Positions 46,950 to 58,758 of a DNA stretch of 64,000 nucleotides are shown here, one piece after another. The translations under genes and the position numbers were made by a program. The DNA comes from Athripsodes cinereus. Its lineage: Eukaryota; Arthropoda; Insecta; Trichoptera; Leptoceridae. Numbering within the stretch: the stretch's first letter is position 1; every line of letters begins with the position of its first letter. The notes under the pieces are model-generated. The model made no database searches and had not been told where the DNA came from. It worked only from the letters and a program-made list of their open reading frames with translations. The stretch spans positions 21,643,071 through 21,707,070 of the forward strand of contig OX388309.1 of the NCBI GenBank assembly GCA_947579605.1, in the 5' to 3' direction.

Positions 46950-47111
46950 TTTATATAGGTAGATCTAATATCCCACACCTCAAGGTTAATAAGGTACTTC
47001 GACAAAGATGAAATAAAGACTTCGTTTTTTTCTGTATTTTACTTGGTGCTGAGAATCGTGAACATAATTTGTAAAGGTGTAAAAAAAATGTTTCCAGTAA
47101 GCGACCCCGAT
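46950..47111 (-). mobile_element. LINE 3' part, split by an insertion
   Basis: The minus strand continues the LINE whose upstream part is at 48220-48425. The two parts are separated by the element 47112-48219 with its 9-bp duplication. The reading around the breakpoint (RGRLLETFFLHLYKL) is compatible with a LINE C terminus. Confidence 0.5.
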
Positions 47112-48219
47112 GCGTACTTTGAAAGTATACAATGCCATTACGCACAGGTTGGGACTACTCACGTATAGTTTCAAGTAGTAATAAGCATAAATATTTTTAG
47201 AAACTATACATGATTATTACAAATAAAAGAGCTCCGAGAAAAACATGGCTGAAACACATCGAGTCCGACCTTCTCCACAGACGATTGAAGCCCGAGGATG
47301 CGAAGAGCATTGCGGCTGACAGAAGGAGCTGGTCGGAACTGGTTCAGGACCCGCGGGGGGCACCCACTGCCGCATATAGGCTTCGTCCACGTGAACGACC
47401 TTATGCAGCAAGGGCTCCATAAGTACAGTAGTAAGTAGTAGTATTATATATACTCTTATTGTGTATATTTTCCAATAACGTTCACTAAAATTTGTGCGAA
47501 AAACATACTGCACAAGTTTCCATTGCGGAATAATCGTGTATATTTTTTAAGTGCTACACAAGGCAACATTCGAATCTATAGGTACGCGACTAGTTTCCAA
47601 GTAGCGATTTTGATTTGTTGCTTTCTCTTTTTTTCATATATAATTGTTTTTATTATTTTTTACGTCTTGTTTTTGTTATTAATTTTTTATTGCTTTTATT
47701 ACCTGTATTTTTGTTATTTTGGATTTACTTGTTGTTGTTATAATTTCATAAATTTGTCAACATGTAAAAGCGAAAATTGTAATTGTACTTAAATAAATAA
47801 ATATTTTAATTATTACTTGACTGGCGTCTTTTTAAAGTAGCACTTAAGTACTTAAACATTTGTGTTTCTTTTATATAATAAAAAAATTGACCATTGTTTT
47901 GTTTTATAATAAAAATATTCATGAAATATTATAAAAAATATTTTTATATACACGATAAGAGCGTAATAACCATGTATAGTTTCTAAAAATATTTATGCTT
48001 ATAAATATTTGAAACTATACGCGAGAAGTCCCAACCTGTGCGTAATGGCGTTGTATACTTTCAAAATACGCTTCACTGAATCAGCGTCAGAAAGTATACA
48101 CGTCAATTACGCAGAAATCGTGTATATTTTCTGAGACTATTTTTCGTTACACAATTTGAAAACATACATTGCAAGAACACTATGAGTGCGTACTGGCATT
48201 GTATACTTTCAAAATACGC
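47112..48219. mobile_element. 1.1-kb foldback / Mutator-like element with 9-bp TSD
   Basis: Flanked by a direct 9-bp GACCCCGAT (47103-47111 and 48220-48228). The ends are inverted repeats: left GCGTACTTTGAAAGTATACA, right complement GCGTATTTTGAAAGTATACA. Internal subrepeats of the same module occur (for example 47960-48070, complementary to the left about 100 bp). A 9-bp duplication with long, modular inverted repeats fits Mutator-like or foldback elements. No transposase ORF. A LINE fragment (47218-47445) sits inside it. Confidence 0.7.
47218..47445 (+). mobile_element. LINE C-terminal fragment nested in the foldback element
   Basis: Encodes RAPRKTWLKHIESDLLHRR and LKPEDAKSIAADRRSWSE, then a stop and a (TAG)-rich tail; typical insect LINE C terminus. 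Confidence 0.7.
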
Positions 48220-48425
48220 GACCCCGATCCTCAGTCCTTTCAGCGCCTCGTGCAAGATTTTCCCGTTGCCTCCTTCACCTGGTCACTAAATTTTATCGGT
48301 GCACGTCTCCTAGATCTGTTGTCCTCCACACCTATGGTTAGACGTTAGAACAAATTTCTCCAGGTTTTTTGGCCCTCTTTGTGTGATGTGGCCAAATTAC
48401 TGCTTGATATGGCTCATATATATAG
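48220..48425 (-). mobile_element. LINE fragment, upstream part of the split copy
   Basis: The minus strand reads FGHITQRGPKNLEKFVL, then a basic region and HEAL(K), the RT C-terminal tail of an RTE-like LINE, with stops. Confidence 0.55.
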
Positions 48426-48766
48426 TGGGCAATCGTTTATTTCTTTTAAGTTCTGTGAGGATGGACAAATCTGTTCTATGTGTTTTTAATAATTATGAGG
48501 AAATTGGTAAAAAAAATAGGTTGGTACCTATGGAGGTACATTATTTGACAGCCATAAACTTATGGTAACCCTGGCAAAAGTTGGTACCTACCTACTATAA
48601 TTATATGGTAGATAGGCACTAAAACAAAAATGCAAATTGGACTTGATGATATTATTATTATTATAAATACTGATATAAAAATGTAATAAATACAATTACT
48701 GGATAACTAAGTTATTTTAATAATGCCAAGGTAGGCTGTCAGCGTTATAAAACCTTACATTAAATA

Positions 48767-49079
48767 CAGGGCCCGATCTAGGGGGGGATGAGCCGGGAAA
48801 ATGACCAGAGCAGCAAAAATCATGTCTAAGGGGCACCTAAATTCAATCACTGGGAATGTGACAATATTATTTAACAATATCGAAGAGATTGTGAAATTCT
48901 TCAAATTACTTTATCCTGTCGACAAATTGGTGACGGGGAGTTGGGAAGGGTGTATAAGTTTTAAAAATCGAGACCTAAGAAAATGTCTTTCAGTTTTTTG
49001 GAAAGCCACTAAAAAATATCAAATGTGAAAATATGTGGAAAATATTATATTGCCCTGCAAATAACTAGATCGGACCCTG
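48767..49079. mobile_element. 313-bp hAT-like MITE
   Basis: Terminal inverted repeats CAGGGCCCGATCTAG and CTAGATCGGACCCTG; the CAGGG start is typical of hAT. The 8-bp flanks (attaaata / atagatta) match at only 5 of 8, so the duplication is decayed or absent. The 75-codon ORF inside has no recognised similarity. Confidence 0.6.
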
Positions 49080-49309
49080 ATAGATTACATATTATATTGT
49101 ATAGCCTAGTTTTAATATGAATTACAGTTATTTCCACCAGCCAATCATCATCAATCCATGTCTTCATCAAATATAATATAATAATAAATACCTAGTCGTA
49201 TATTTGTAAAAATAATCTAAATATCAACGCGATTTTTATAATTATAAGCAGGCACGTAGAATAAACGATTTAGGCACCACAACGTTACATTTAATTTAAT
49301 AATAGATCT

Positions 49310-49465
49310 CCCACTCTTTTCTGTAAATATTCTAGTACCCAGTAAAAGGCAAGTACTCGAATAAGATGTTTGACATTTCAATTACATTTCAATTTAGCAA
49401 TGAGGTTCTCCATCCATTCTGAATGTTTCATATTTTATTAGCACAAAATCGTCGACCTCAATGTT
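49310..49465 (-). repeat. Dispersed repeat family B, minus copy
   Basis: The reverse complement carries 'gaatggatggagaacctcat', 'tgctaaattg', 'acttgccttttactgggtac' and 'agagtgggagatc'. Confidence 0.55.
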
Positions 49466-49582
49466 TGTCATAAATACTTGTGAAATAAGCTGTGATGGTT
49501 TAAATAAAGAAAGACATGTGTGGATTACAATATACCTAAATATACAGGTAAATCGTTTTGACAAAACAATTAATCGAATGAG

Positions 49583-49640
49583 CATTGTAGAAGACCCACT
49601 TACCATCTGGATAGCGCAGAAGTCTGAAGGCTTCTATTAT
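49583..49640 (-). repeat. 3' end of GC-rich retroposon family, fragment
   Basis: 'gacccacttaccatctggat' and 'agcgcagaagtctgaaggct' match the complement of the 3' terminus of 52732-53442. It directly abuts the SINE. Confidence 0.5.
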
Positions 49641-49651
49641 AATATAATATT

Positions 49652-49830
49652 GAGTTCGTCGGTAGCCTGGGGACAGAGTCTCGGCCTCGTGAACAAGGGG
49701 TCCGTGGTTCGATACCAGATGCCGGCAAACTCCCCTTTCACGACACAAGCTTTGAGTAGCTTACTGTGAAAGGTGTATAAGGTTGTATTTGGGTTTATAA
49801 CAAAAACCCAGATATATCTTTAAAAAAAAT
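49652..49830 (+). mobile_element. tRNA-derived SINE, copy 2
   Basis: A box GGTAGCCTGGGGACAGAG and B box GTGGTTCGATACC, then the body GCCGGCAAACTCCCCTTTCA and GTGAAAGGTGTATAAGGTTG, with an A/T-rich end. Same family as 1530-1702. Confidence 0.8.
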
Positions 49831-52350
49831 ATACATACATCTATTATAGTATCCGAAATTATAGAATTGCAATTACTGTCCACATCGGAGGTCTCACAGC
49901 AGACTGATTGAAGGGCCGGCCGCCTAAAATGAATCATCGATTATGCAATAAAAAAATAAGAAGTCATGAATATAAAACTCATCTTTAATCCAATGAATTG
50001 TATTTATCTCGAAATTTTGATAAGCACTTCTGGCAGTGATGATGTTAAGATAACAATAATATAATTTTATGCACTTTACAATATTTCTACTTGACACGTC
50101 ATGATTTTGAACCTATCTTATACATTGCAAAATCGTCCCTGATTTTTCACCATAATGAAAGTTAGCTAGGTTTATAACTCGTAATAAAATAATTATCTGA
50201 TGATCTATAGTGATGATAAAGTGCCTATATATAAAATTTTACTGTCCATAGACGTAGCCAGGATTTTCTCTAGAAAAGGGGGGGATCAGCATCTTAGCAA
50301 ATTCTTATTGTTACAACTATCAAAAGTCTTATTTATCACCGGGATGGCTAGAAGAAATTGTAGGAATATGCCATAAATCCGCTTTTTGGTAATTTTTTGA
50401 CATTTTATGCTTGTTTAGATATTATATTGATGCCAATAAAGTTTTATTTATTTATTTTATTGTTTCACTACAAAAAGAAATATGATAGGATAGGTATATT
50501 AGAGATAATACATGAAAAATTAGGTAAGTATGTAACTGAAATTTCACTCAAAATATTGAACCACTGCGTCCGTCAGTTCTAGCCGATCCACTTAATTATA
50601 TTGCTGTTGGCAGTTTTAGTACAATATTTCCCATCAAGACATCAAATATTTCTTCGGATTCCTGAACGAAGCTGTTTTTAAAAAATAAATAATAAAAAAA
50701 ATTGGTAGACACACAAAATTTCTACTCTTCATCGTGAAATATTAAATTTGTCATTTTTGTTCCTTTAATGATATTTATTTTGCGTACTTTCCTACTGTTT
50801 TCAAAAGCTCTTGATAATAACGACATTTCTAAGAGACTATTAAGGACCTAATAACTAAACATAATTACATATATATTATTAATCATGTTTCATAGACATG
50901 TTGAAAGGATAAATAAACATAAAATATTACATATATGGGGAAAATCAGTTATGGACTAACTGAATAATAATATTTGATTGTTTTATTAGATTTATCATCA
51001 TCGTTATCTATAACGATCTATCACTCATGAATCTAATAATAAATATAATAATAATGTTACTTGTATAATAAATAAATGGTGAGTATCCATAAAGATAATA
51101 TAATTATCAGTGTAGTGCGTAAATATCAACCGTAAAAGGGTAGCAAAACATAATTAATTTTTATATAAAAACATCTCTATTTGCCAGGGAAGTTAAAATG
51201 ATTTATGTAATGTACGTATCATTTTGAAGTTTTTACAATATCATTATACAAAATACAATAATATATATACCCAATATGTATCATGTTGAATGAAATTAAA
51301 AAAATATGTTATTTTATTTAAAGAGACATCTTTCGTCATAAAAGACATTGCCAATCTTGACAATGTCAAGTCCTTATGAGAGGACAGACGTATCTCTCAA
51401 TCATAATCATAATAAAATAAAAAACTTTGTTTTTTTTTAATTTCATAGTGGAATTGTAATACCTAAACACCGACACAGTGAATGTATCATGTTATTTGAA
51501 TTTGGAATAGTGTTGAAAAACTTTCTTTTCACAATCATCCCATCTCTCAATATTTATCAAAGGTGGGCAAGGATTCGGTAAACAAAGCACAACTTTTTTT
51601 AAATTGACTTTTCATCATAAAATTTATGCAAATGATGACATATTTTTGTCATAAATATTTTCGTTAGAGATAACGAGATATCATGATGATGTCATATTAT
51701 TTACTTCATAGTTACTTAAAAACTCATTTTTACTCTATTCCTTTCCACGCTGATATCTGATAAAATTATTCAGGAAAAAGCTTGTCTTTCCACTTTTTAA
51801 AAACGCCACCCGTAAAAATCGCCCTCTTTCCTGTTCACATTTGCAAGTTCGTCGCTCAGTTTGATTATTTTTCTTTTTTTTGTAATATAATTTACCAGGC
51901 GTGTTTAAAACCCAGGATAAAAATGATTCACCTTTGAATTAAATAATAATAACATTTCTCGACCTTGTATGCAGGATATTGTTGTACATAAATAAATTAA
52001 TGCAAATCATATTTCTTCATATTCACGATGCTTTGTAACATTATCAACATCATCGGCTAATCATAAAATATCCGAGACATTTTAAAATTATTTATAAATA
52101 CTTTTGATAATTTACATACATACCTTATGATTTCATTCAATATCAGTATTTAGATATTAAATAATTGATAGGAAAAAGGATATCTTAAATATCAGAGATG
52201 TAATCATGCCTCCAAATACATACATCGATATTTTTGTAAGAAGAAAATCGCTTTAACCTATGTTGAAATAACTATATTTGCAGGATATTTCAGGAGTCCA
52301 AGGACTCTTATTTATCCGTTTATGTGACAATTTATTTATATTACAACTCT
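49831..52350. other. AT-rich intergenic DNA
   Basis: No convincing gene. A short 'gacgtagccaggatttt' near 50262 with a G run resembles a widespread transposon terminus but has no partner. Confidence 0.4.
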
Positions 52351-52359
52351 CTCTAGTCT

Positions 52360-52620
52360 AGTACCACTATGCCAGTGTTGGCATCTCCGACCCTACCACG
52401 TCAGTCGGCGGGGTACCCGGCTTCAACCTATACAATTTATATACCTATTGAGTTACGATCCATTGGATTGGTCGATTTTCTTCTCCATTCCTCTCCATTT
52501 TCCGCCAGCCTCTTTAATTCTAAGTAGGTGCCACAATTCATGTCCTTCTTCACTTGTTCCACATATGTGTCTCTTGGTCGGCCTCTACCACTTCTGCCTC
52601 GGTCTTGCCCTCCGCGATGG
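52360..52620 (-). mobile_element. LINE C-terminal fragment
   Basis: The minus strand encodes RSGRGRPRDTYVEQVKKDM and ELKRLAENGEEWRRKS, a typical insect LINE RT tail, followed by GC-richer 3' UTR-like sequence down to about 52360. Confidence 0.7.
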
Positions 52621-52731
52621 TGATGAGCAGGCCTGGGTGCCTGGTGTTGTGGTCAATTCAGTTAGCTCGTTGTTGGCTGATTTGTTAAGGAGTATACAAT
52701 AGGTAATTTTATTTGTTTAATACTTACGTTG

Positions 52732-53442
52732 ATAGCTTGAGTGATGATACTCCCAGACCCGTTTGGTCTGGGCCGGGAATTAATGATTTGTCCGAGAAAT
52801 TTCAGAGCTTTCTTGGAGTTTGCGGATGTCTGGGTGTCTCGGTGGGACCTTCTGCGTGAGCCGGGCTCACCCCCGGCTTACCTGGATGAGCTTGATGGTT
52901 GATTTTGCCTTGTGTGATCGTGGCTGTCGCGGGCGAACTTGTTTCTTCGTTTTTTGTGCTGTCCTGTCTCCCTTGGTGGAGAGTCTTAGGTCAGGGAGGG
53001 ATGTCCCTTGGGGAGGGAAGCGTGTCTACGAAGACGGCGACCCTCGGGTTCACCGGCATGAATACCAAAAGAAGTTTCCGGACACCTCAACTCGGCTCTC
53101 TGCTCATTTTTATTTTCTCTTTGTTTTCTTAAATTTTTTCTTGTTGTTTTTATTTTTATTTTATTTTGAATGTTAATTTGTTTTTCTGGGTTAGGGAATG
53201 CCTTTGTAAATGTATTGTTAGTTTTATATTGTGAATATTTTTGCTTCTCTCGGCTAGAGGGACATCGAAGGAGTGTAGTCAAAAGATTCCACACATGGGG
53301 GTTTTTTTTGGCCGGCCAGCCCCTCAGGCTGCCCACTATGGCGCCTCCGGTATGGACAAAATTTGTGTAGTGTAGAATTCGGATAAATGGAAGTCCCCAG
53401 ACTTCTGCGCTATCCGGGTGGTCGGTGGGTCTCCTTCAATAT
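52732..53442 (+). mobile_element. 711-bp GC-rich retroposed insert with 11-bp TSD
   Basis: Flanked by direct TACTTACGTTG (52721-52731 and 53443-53453). Markedly GC-richer than its surround, with a T-rich central tract. The last 80 bp recur, in minus orientation, at 17925-18012 and 49583-49640, so this is a retroposon family with a conserved 3' end. No RT or transposase motif was recognised; the 118-codon ORF inside looks fortuitous. Confidence 0.7.
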
Positions 53443-53453
53443 TACTTACGTTG

Positions 53454-55850
53454 GAACTAGAAATATTTCCATCATTTAGCCAACAATTCTACAGAAGCTT
53501 TAGAAGTCACTCCAGTAGGTAGTAACATAATTTATGGTTATTTAGCTTCAAACACACATCCATTATACTCGTTCTGTAAGGAAACGTATTTCATCCTGTT
53601 TGCAAAGTACTAGGTTCAAGTAATCTTGACTCTACTCCTTGACTATAAATGGTGCACGAACAGAAGATCTTCGACTCCTTGTTAACATCGATAAAAGGAC
53701 GTAGACGAATCGATATATAGGTGTAGATAAAATATTTTATTCGCCGCTTTTAAAATTTTTCTTAGAAACATGGAAAGGATTCGAGATTCTGCGCGCATAT
53801 GATTTTTTTTCAGTCAACAGATATATCATGATCAAAAGAACGACTATTCTTTTGGGTCAACTTTTAGACAATCTCAAAATATGGTTAAGTTTGGGCAAGC
53901 GTCTCTCCTGTCCAATAGTCGGAATTGGTTTGAAAATAAATTGGCTTGTTTTTCAATGGGAATGTATAGGTTAATTTAATGATTGAAATTAAACAATCAG
54001 AATTTTAAAAAATAACTAAATATTAAAGAGGTATTGTATTACATTCACAAGATTGATAGCAATAAATTACTTGTTTATCTATAATATATTATATTCTACA
54101 CATTATATATTATTCGCACGTCTAAATGTGCATTAATTATTGGATGGTTTCGATATGAAAAACCAAATAAATATTTTTCAACAACCATCAATAAACAACA
54201 AAACCAGTGCATTAAACAACATTTTGAAGAATAATAGGTATTACATATATATTCACAGTAAATTTATCGCTATGTTAGCTAATATTATCCAAGATTATGT
54301 TTATTTTAATTTATAGTGTCTGATTGATGTAATTAATAAATTAATTGAAAAAATAAAAGTCATTAATTAAATATCAAATTGCATATATGAAGATATCTCT
54401 TTTGGTTTGAAAGGATTTGATAGCATATTCGTGACATGAAATTTTAGCCATTCACCCGGTCATCACGTCATATATAATAAAACGGGTAGCCAGCGATCGT
54501 AGTGCTGTTATACAAAATCTCTACAATTTAAAAAATTGAGTAAAGTTTTCTCATCTATGGATCTCTAGAATTGACAAAGCTAGTATGTAAAATCATTTTT
54601 ATGGCATTCGAGTTTCTGTGAAAGTTAGAAAATCGTATTTTATTTTGAGACTATGGATGAAGCAACATTTAAAAAAAAATAACCATAAGTGTAAAATTCA
54701 TCAACCGAAACAATCATACAATTGTATATTATATTAGAAGGAATACGAACTTTTAACTGCAGAAAAACTTTTGTATAGCTTTAGGTATGAATACTAGAAA
54801 AATTAATTACCAAGCATCCCGTTCTTGTGCAGTAATTTCCAAATCGTATTTTGAATATCGAAATTACTATTAATTATTCCTATATTGCGTTTTTGTCTAT
54901 CATTTAGAAGAGATGCTCCGAATAACACCTACTCTCTCTGTTTTTAATCCCGCGAATTATTTTGCCGTAAAGTCCTTGATCTTTCCTTCCGTGCGACTCT
55001 GAATAGCTCTTCAACATCTTTCTACAATGTACGAAAGCGTCTTTTAGAAAAGAAGTAGGTACATTATATAAAGTACTTTGACCAAAGTTTTCAAAATATA
55101 CCTATTCAATGAAATAGACGCACCTGCTTATTTACTTAGTAGTCACTCAAAATATCAAAATTTAATATTTATATGTGTTGTTAGTCATCAGTCATCGCTG
55201 AGTTATTCACTGAGTTCCTTAAATAAAGGTTAATGGGCAAAAACATATAAACATACGCTTACCATACATTTTCCCATGTTTAGTATTTGCCTTCAAACAT
55301 TTGATCATATTTTAATATCTTCATTAATTATTTATCTCGTAAGTAACAATGTATTGATAGCATACAATATTTATGAAGTAGTGGCCCACTTCCATATTAT
55401 ATTGTATAAGTATGGATATAAAGAATGCCTAAAGAAAGAAAAACTTATTCTTTTTTTTATTCTTTCTTATCATCCATAGGCCATTGATTTGGCAATTGGA
55501 ATCGTCAGGCAATAAAAAATGTCCAAGCAATCACGAAACTTTTATAATAAGAAATTTGGTTGTGTAGTGAAGGTGCATTGACTTGGTACCTGATTTTAAA
55601 ACTACAATAGGCATCCTTATTTTTTTTAACTTATTGCTGGTACTATTAAGGTGGAATTAGTTGGCAGTTTGAGAAAATGAAGAAGAAGTCTCTCTATTTA
55701 AAGTCCGACCATAAGGCCACAGTCCGATTCAATTCTATAATTCCAAGTTTCATTTTCAAAAAGAAGTAAGTACCTATGTGCGAACATTATATTTAGGCAT
55801 ACTCTTAAAAACTGTTCATGAGGGCATTAAAACTGTTGTTTTGACTTTTT
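53454..55850. other. AT-rich intergenic DNA
   Basis: No gene, RNA or defined repeat supported. Confidence 0.4.
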
Positions 55851-55854
55851 ATAC

Positions 55855-56110
55855 TATACTATACCATCACGGCACATCCCACAAGTGGGGTAGCCAGCAG
55901 ATCAGCTGCATGTAAGAAACATGCAAACTTTCCTCTTCGTGCCAATATAAAATCAAGACATTCAGGATGGGTGGCAAACCTCATCGCTGAATTTAAGATG
56001 TAAAATGTCTTAATTTTTTCGAACACCTGCCTTTTACAGGACACTCGAAAACTTACGCAGAAGAGTGGGAGACCAATTCTTTACCGGGTGCTCCACGGGA
56101 CTTTTTATTG
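55855..56110 (+). repeat. Dispersed repeat family B, best copy
   Basis: About 255 bp. It runs from 'ccatcacggcacatcccaca' through 'ggggtagccagcagatcagc', 'catgcaaactttcctcttcg', 'agacattcaggatgggtggc' and 'tgccttttacaggacactcg' to 'accgggtgctccacgggact'. No terminal inverted repeats, pol III boxes or ORF seen. At least a dozen partial relatives lie in this window on both strands, so it is an abundant interspersed family of unknown type. Confidence 0.7.
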
Positions 56111-57505
56111 GCATGCGATATTATTCTTTAAGTAATGAAATTTAATATTTGATACTAAGAATCACTTTATAAAATGGTTATGATGTCCCTATAAGCAGTT
56201 TATTCAAGAAATGTCAAAACATTTATGAATTCAAATGCCCCTTTTTGAATATGCAACGACGAATTGTATTGAAAGTTTATTGGATAAGCGTCCAAGAACC
56301 TACTATAAATAGTACGAGCACATAACAATAAGATATTTACCTATACAAAAGTATCAAGTTATGAAAATTCTATGAGTGATCTTGTCTCGCCACTGGTTTA
56401 AGTTAATTATTATGGACGGAAGATCTAGGTTTATGTATCCGTCTTCCAAATTTATATCGCTGCTTGATATCCTTCCAAATATAAAAAAAGTCTATTTCGG
56501 AATTATTATATTGTTTATACTTAACAGTGTTAACTCATTTTATCTAAGAATCATAATAAAAGATGGATGTAAGTAAATACTGTGTAATCATAAAAATCAT
56601 TACCCAATATTAAACTATAAATTGGATAACATCGGGGTCATATATAATCGTTACATAATTTAAAACTCAATAATTATTCTTCAATCAAAAACTCAATAAA
56701 TCTATCGGGAACCTATCAAAGTATGTATGACTTATTTTAGTAAATGTTTTGAAATGTAATCTTTGGTAATATTTAAGCCTATTATTATATTGAAAGTGAT
56801 AATAACAATTATCTTTGTATTATGTATTATTTTAGTGTTTCCTTAGTTAACTAGTAGAATAAAACGTTTTCAGAATAGTCTTATTGGTATTATTAATATT
56901 ATGATTGACGCTTGGCATTTAGATACATATTATTCGAGAGCCTTTTCACGTTTTAAGATGCGCGTCGAATACCTACAAGTCGCATACTCAAATCTTCTTA
57001 TAATATGTATTAGGTTTATGTAGGTGCAATATGTTGACAAGTTACTTGCGTAACACCCAAATTCGACAGTTAAAAAATAAATGCACCCATAATTTTTCTG
57101 ATCGAAATTCAATACCTATTTTAAAATATTTTCATTTTCCATTTTTAAATAATTCCAGAAAAAAACTCATCCACCCTATAAAGTAGTGTCTCCAGGATGT
57201 CTACTTACCTATATTTCAGCACATTTCAATCATTTGTGTTTTTAGGCAGGACTCACCAGTTAGTAATCTGACTTGAAAAAGGTAAAAATATTTATATTTG
57301 TGCAACCATTAATGTCTTAAAAATTTTTAGGGCTAGATATCTTGAAAATCACCAACATCTAAACACCTGATAAATTTAGTTTTTTTAGTGAGTTTCTTCG
57401 TTTCTGTTTTCTTGATATATTTTTAACAAATAAAGGTCTCATAAATGTGAGAAGAGTCTATAACATCTAATATCATCATATATATTACAATCATATTCTA
57501 TGTAA
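56111..57505. other. AT-rich intergenic DNA
   Basis: Nothing supportable found. Confidence 0.4.
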
Positions 57506-57507
57506 TA

Positions 57508-57757
57508 TGAGGGGTTCACAAGCAAAGATATATGGATGCATTTATCACAAATATGTAACTATGAATATAGAAATATTTGTATTTCTCTGCTTACATTGTA
57601 GTTTATTCGATATAGTAGAAATCCATTAACATCTTCGAATGAATCAATAAAAAAAACCTGATTTAGTATCAAAAAGACAATCAAGTAGAATTAGGAACGT
57701 GCTGATGTTTTAATTTCAATTTCTAGGATCAAAGTGACTTTGGATATGAACCCCTCA
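57508..57757. mobile_element. 250-bp TA-flanked MITE
   Basis: Inverted repeats TGAGGGGTTCACAAGCAAAG and CTTTGGATATGAACCCCTCA, flanked by TA on both sides (57506-57507 and 57758-57759). A TA target is typical of Tc1/mariner-type MITEs. No ORF. Confidence 0.65.
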
Positions 57758-57759
57758 TA

Positions 57760-58750
57760 TTTAGCTACAGTGGTCAGTTAAGGAGATTAAGTACCTACAT
57801 ACCTATCTTGCAAGTCAGACATGTTTTTATTACATTCTCATAATATTTTATAATTTATATCTATTATACATGTAAAATAATTAGTTATTAATTTAAATGC
57901 AGAAACATGATGATGATGAAACTCTATAATTTGTTTTACGCATTTTATCATTAAAAAACAATTAATTAAAAGTTGATATCGACATGTGTAGGCGTGTGAA
58001 CCTTGACGTTAATTCGTTATTGTTGATGAAAAATTGTTGTAAATTTTTGCACCTTCCCTTCCTGAATACTTTGAATGCTTTCCACATGCAGATTATTTGT
58101 TTAACGACAAAGCACATCACGCAAAAAGATGGGTTGCTGGTTTAAGTCCCGTCCGATGTACTACCAAATAGGGTGACATTGTCTTTTCTAAGCCTCTATG
58201 GTAGTTAGTGTGTTGAATTTACATAATATTATTTGTCTTTACTAAAAAAGTCATGAAATTTCTGGAAATGTGAATATCTGGAAAAAAATAAAAATCTCCC
58301 ACTCTTTGTCTTAATGTATGAAAATATTCATTTATACTTAAATAAAAAAAACAGGTTTATTTTTATTTGACTTGTTTAATTGTGTATTGTTGAATATGAG
58401 TTGTAAGGTATGAATATTTTTGAGAGTTCTATACATATATATTTATTTTACATATATATTTTAAATATTACATATATATTTTATATAATTTGTATATATT
58501 TTATATAATTAATCAAACTTCTTTTACCAAATCGCCATGTGTAAAGTTTTACGTTAACCATAAAGTAAGAGGTAATAACATCACCTTTTTTGCACAAGTT
58601 CTAAACATCGCAATCGGCGCTGTTTCATGTTTAAACATGAATGCCATCATGGTGACATCAAGTCAATTAATCTATGGTAACGTATAAACTCACACTTGAT
58701 ACACTAACACTAGTAGAACATTCCGAAATAATGATAATATGGCTTCTTTA
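57760..58750. other. AT-rich intergenic DNA
   Basis: No gene on the plus strand; the left part may hold the 3' UTR of the minus-strand gene ending at 58759. Confidence 0.4.
58442..58447 (-). terminator. Candidate polyadenylation signal
   Basis: AATAAA on the minus strand about 310 nt after the stop of the small gene at 58759-59130. Chance occurrence is possible in AT-rich DNA. Confidence 0.3.
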
Positions 58751-58758
58751 AGATCTTC

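Noticed and set aside
52820..53176. 118-codon frame in the GC-rich insert
   Set aside because: No recognised domain, ends in a Phe/Leu run from a T-rich tract, and other frames are equally open.
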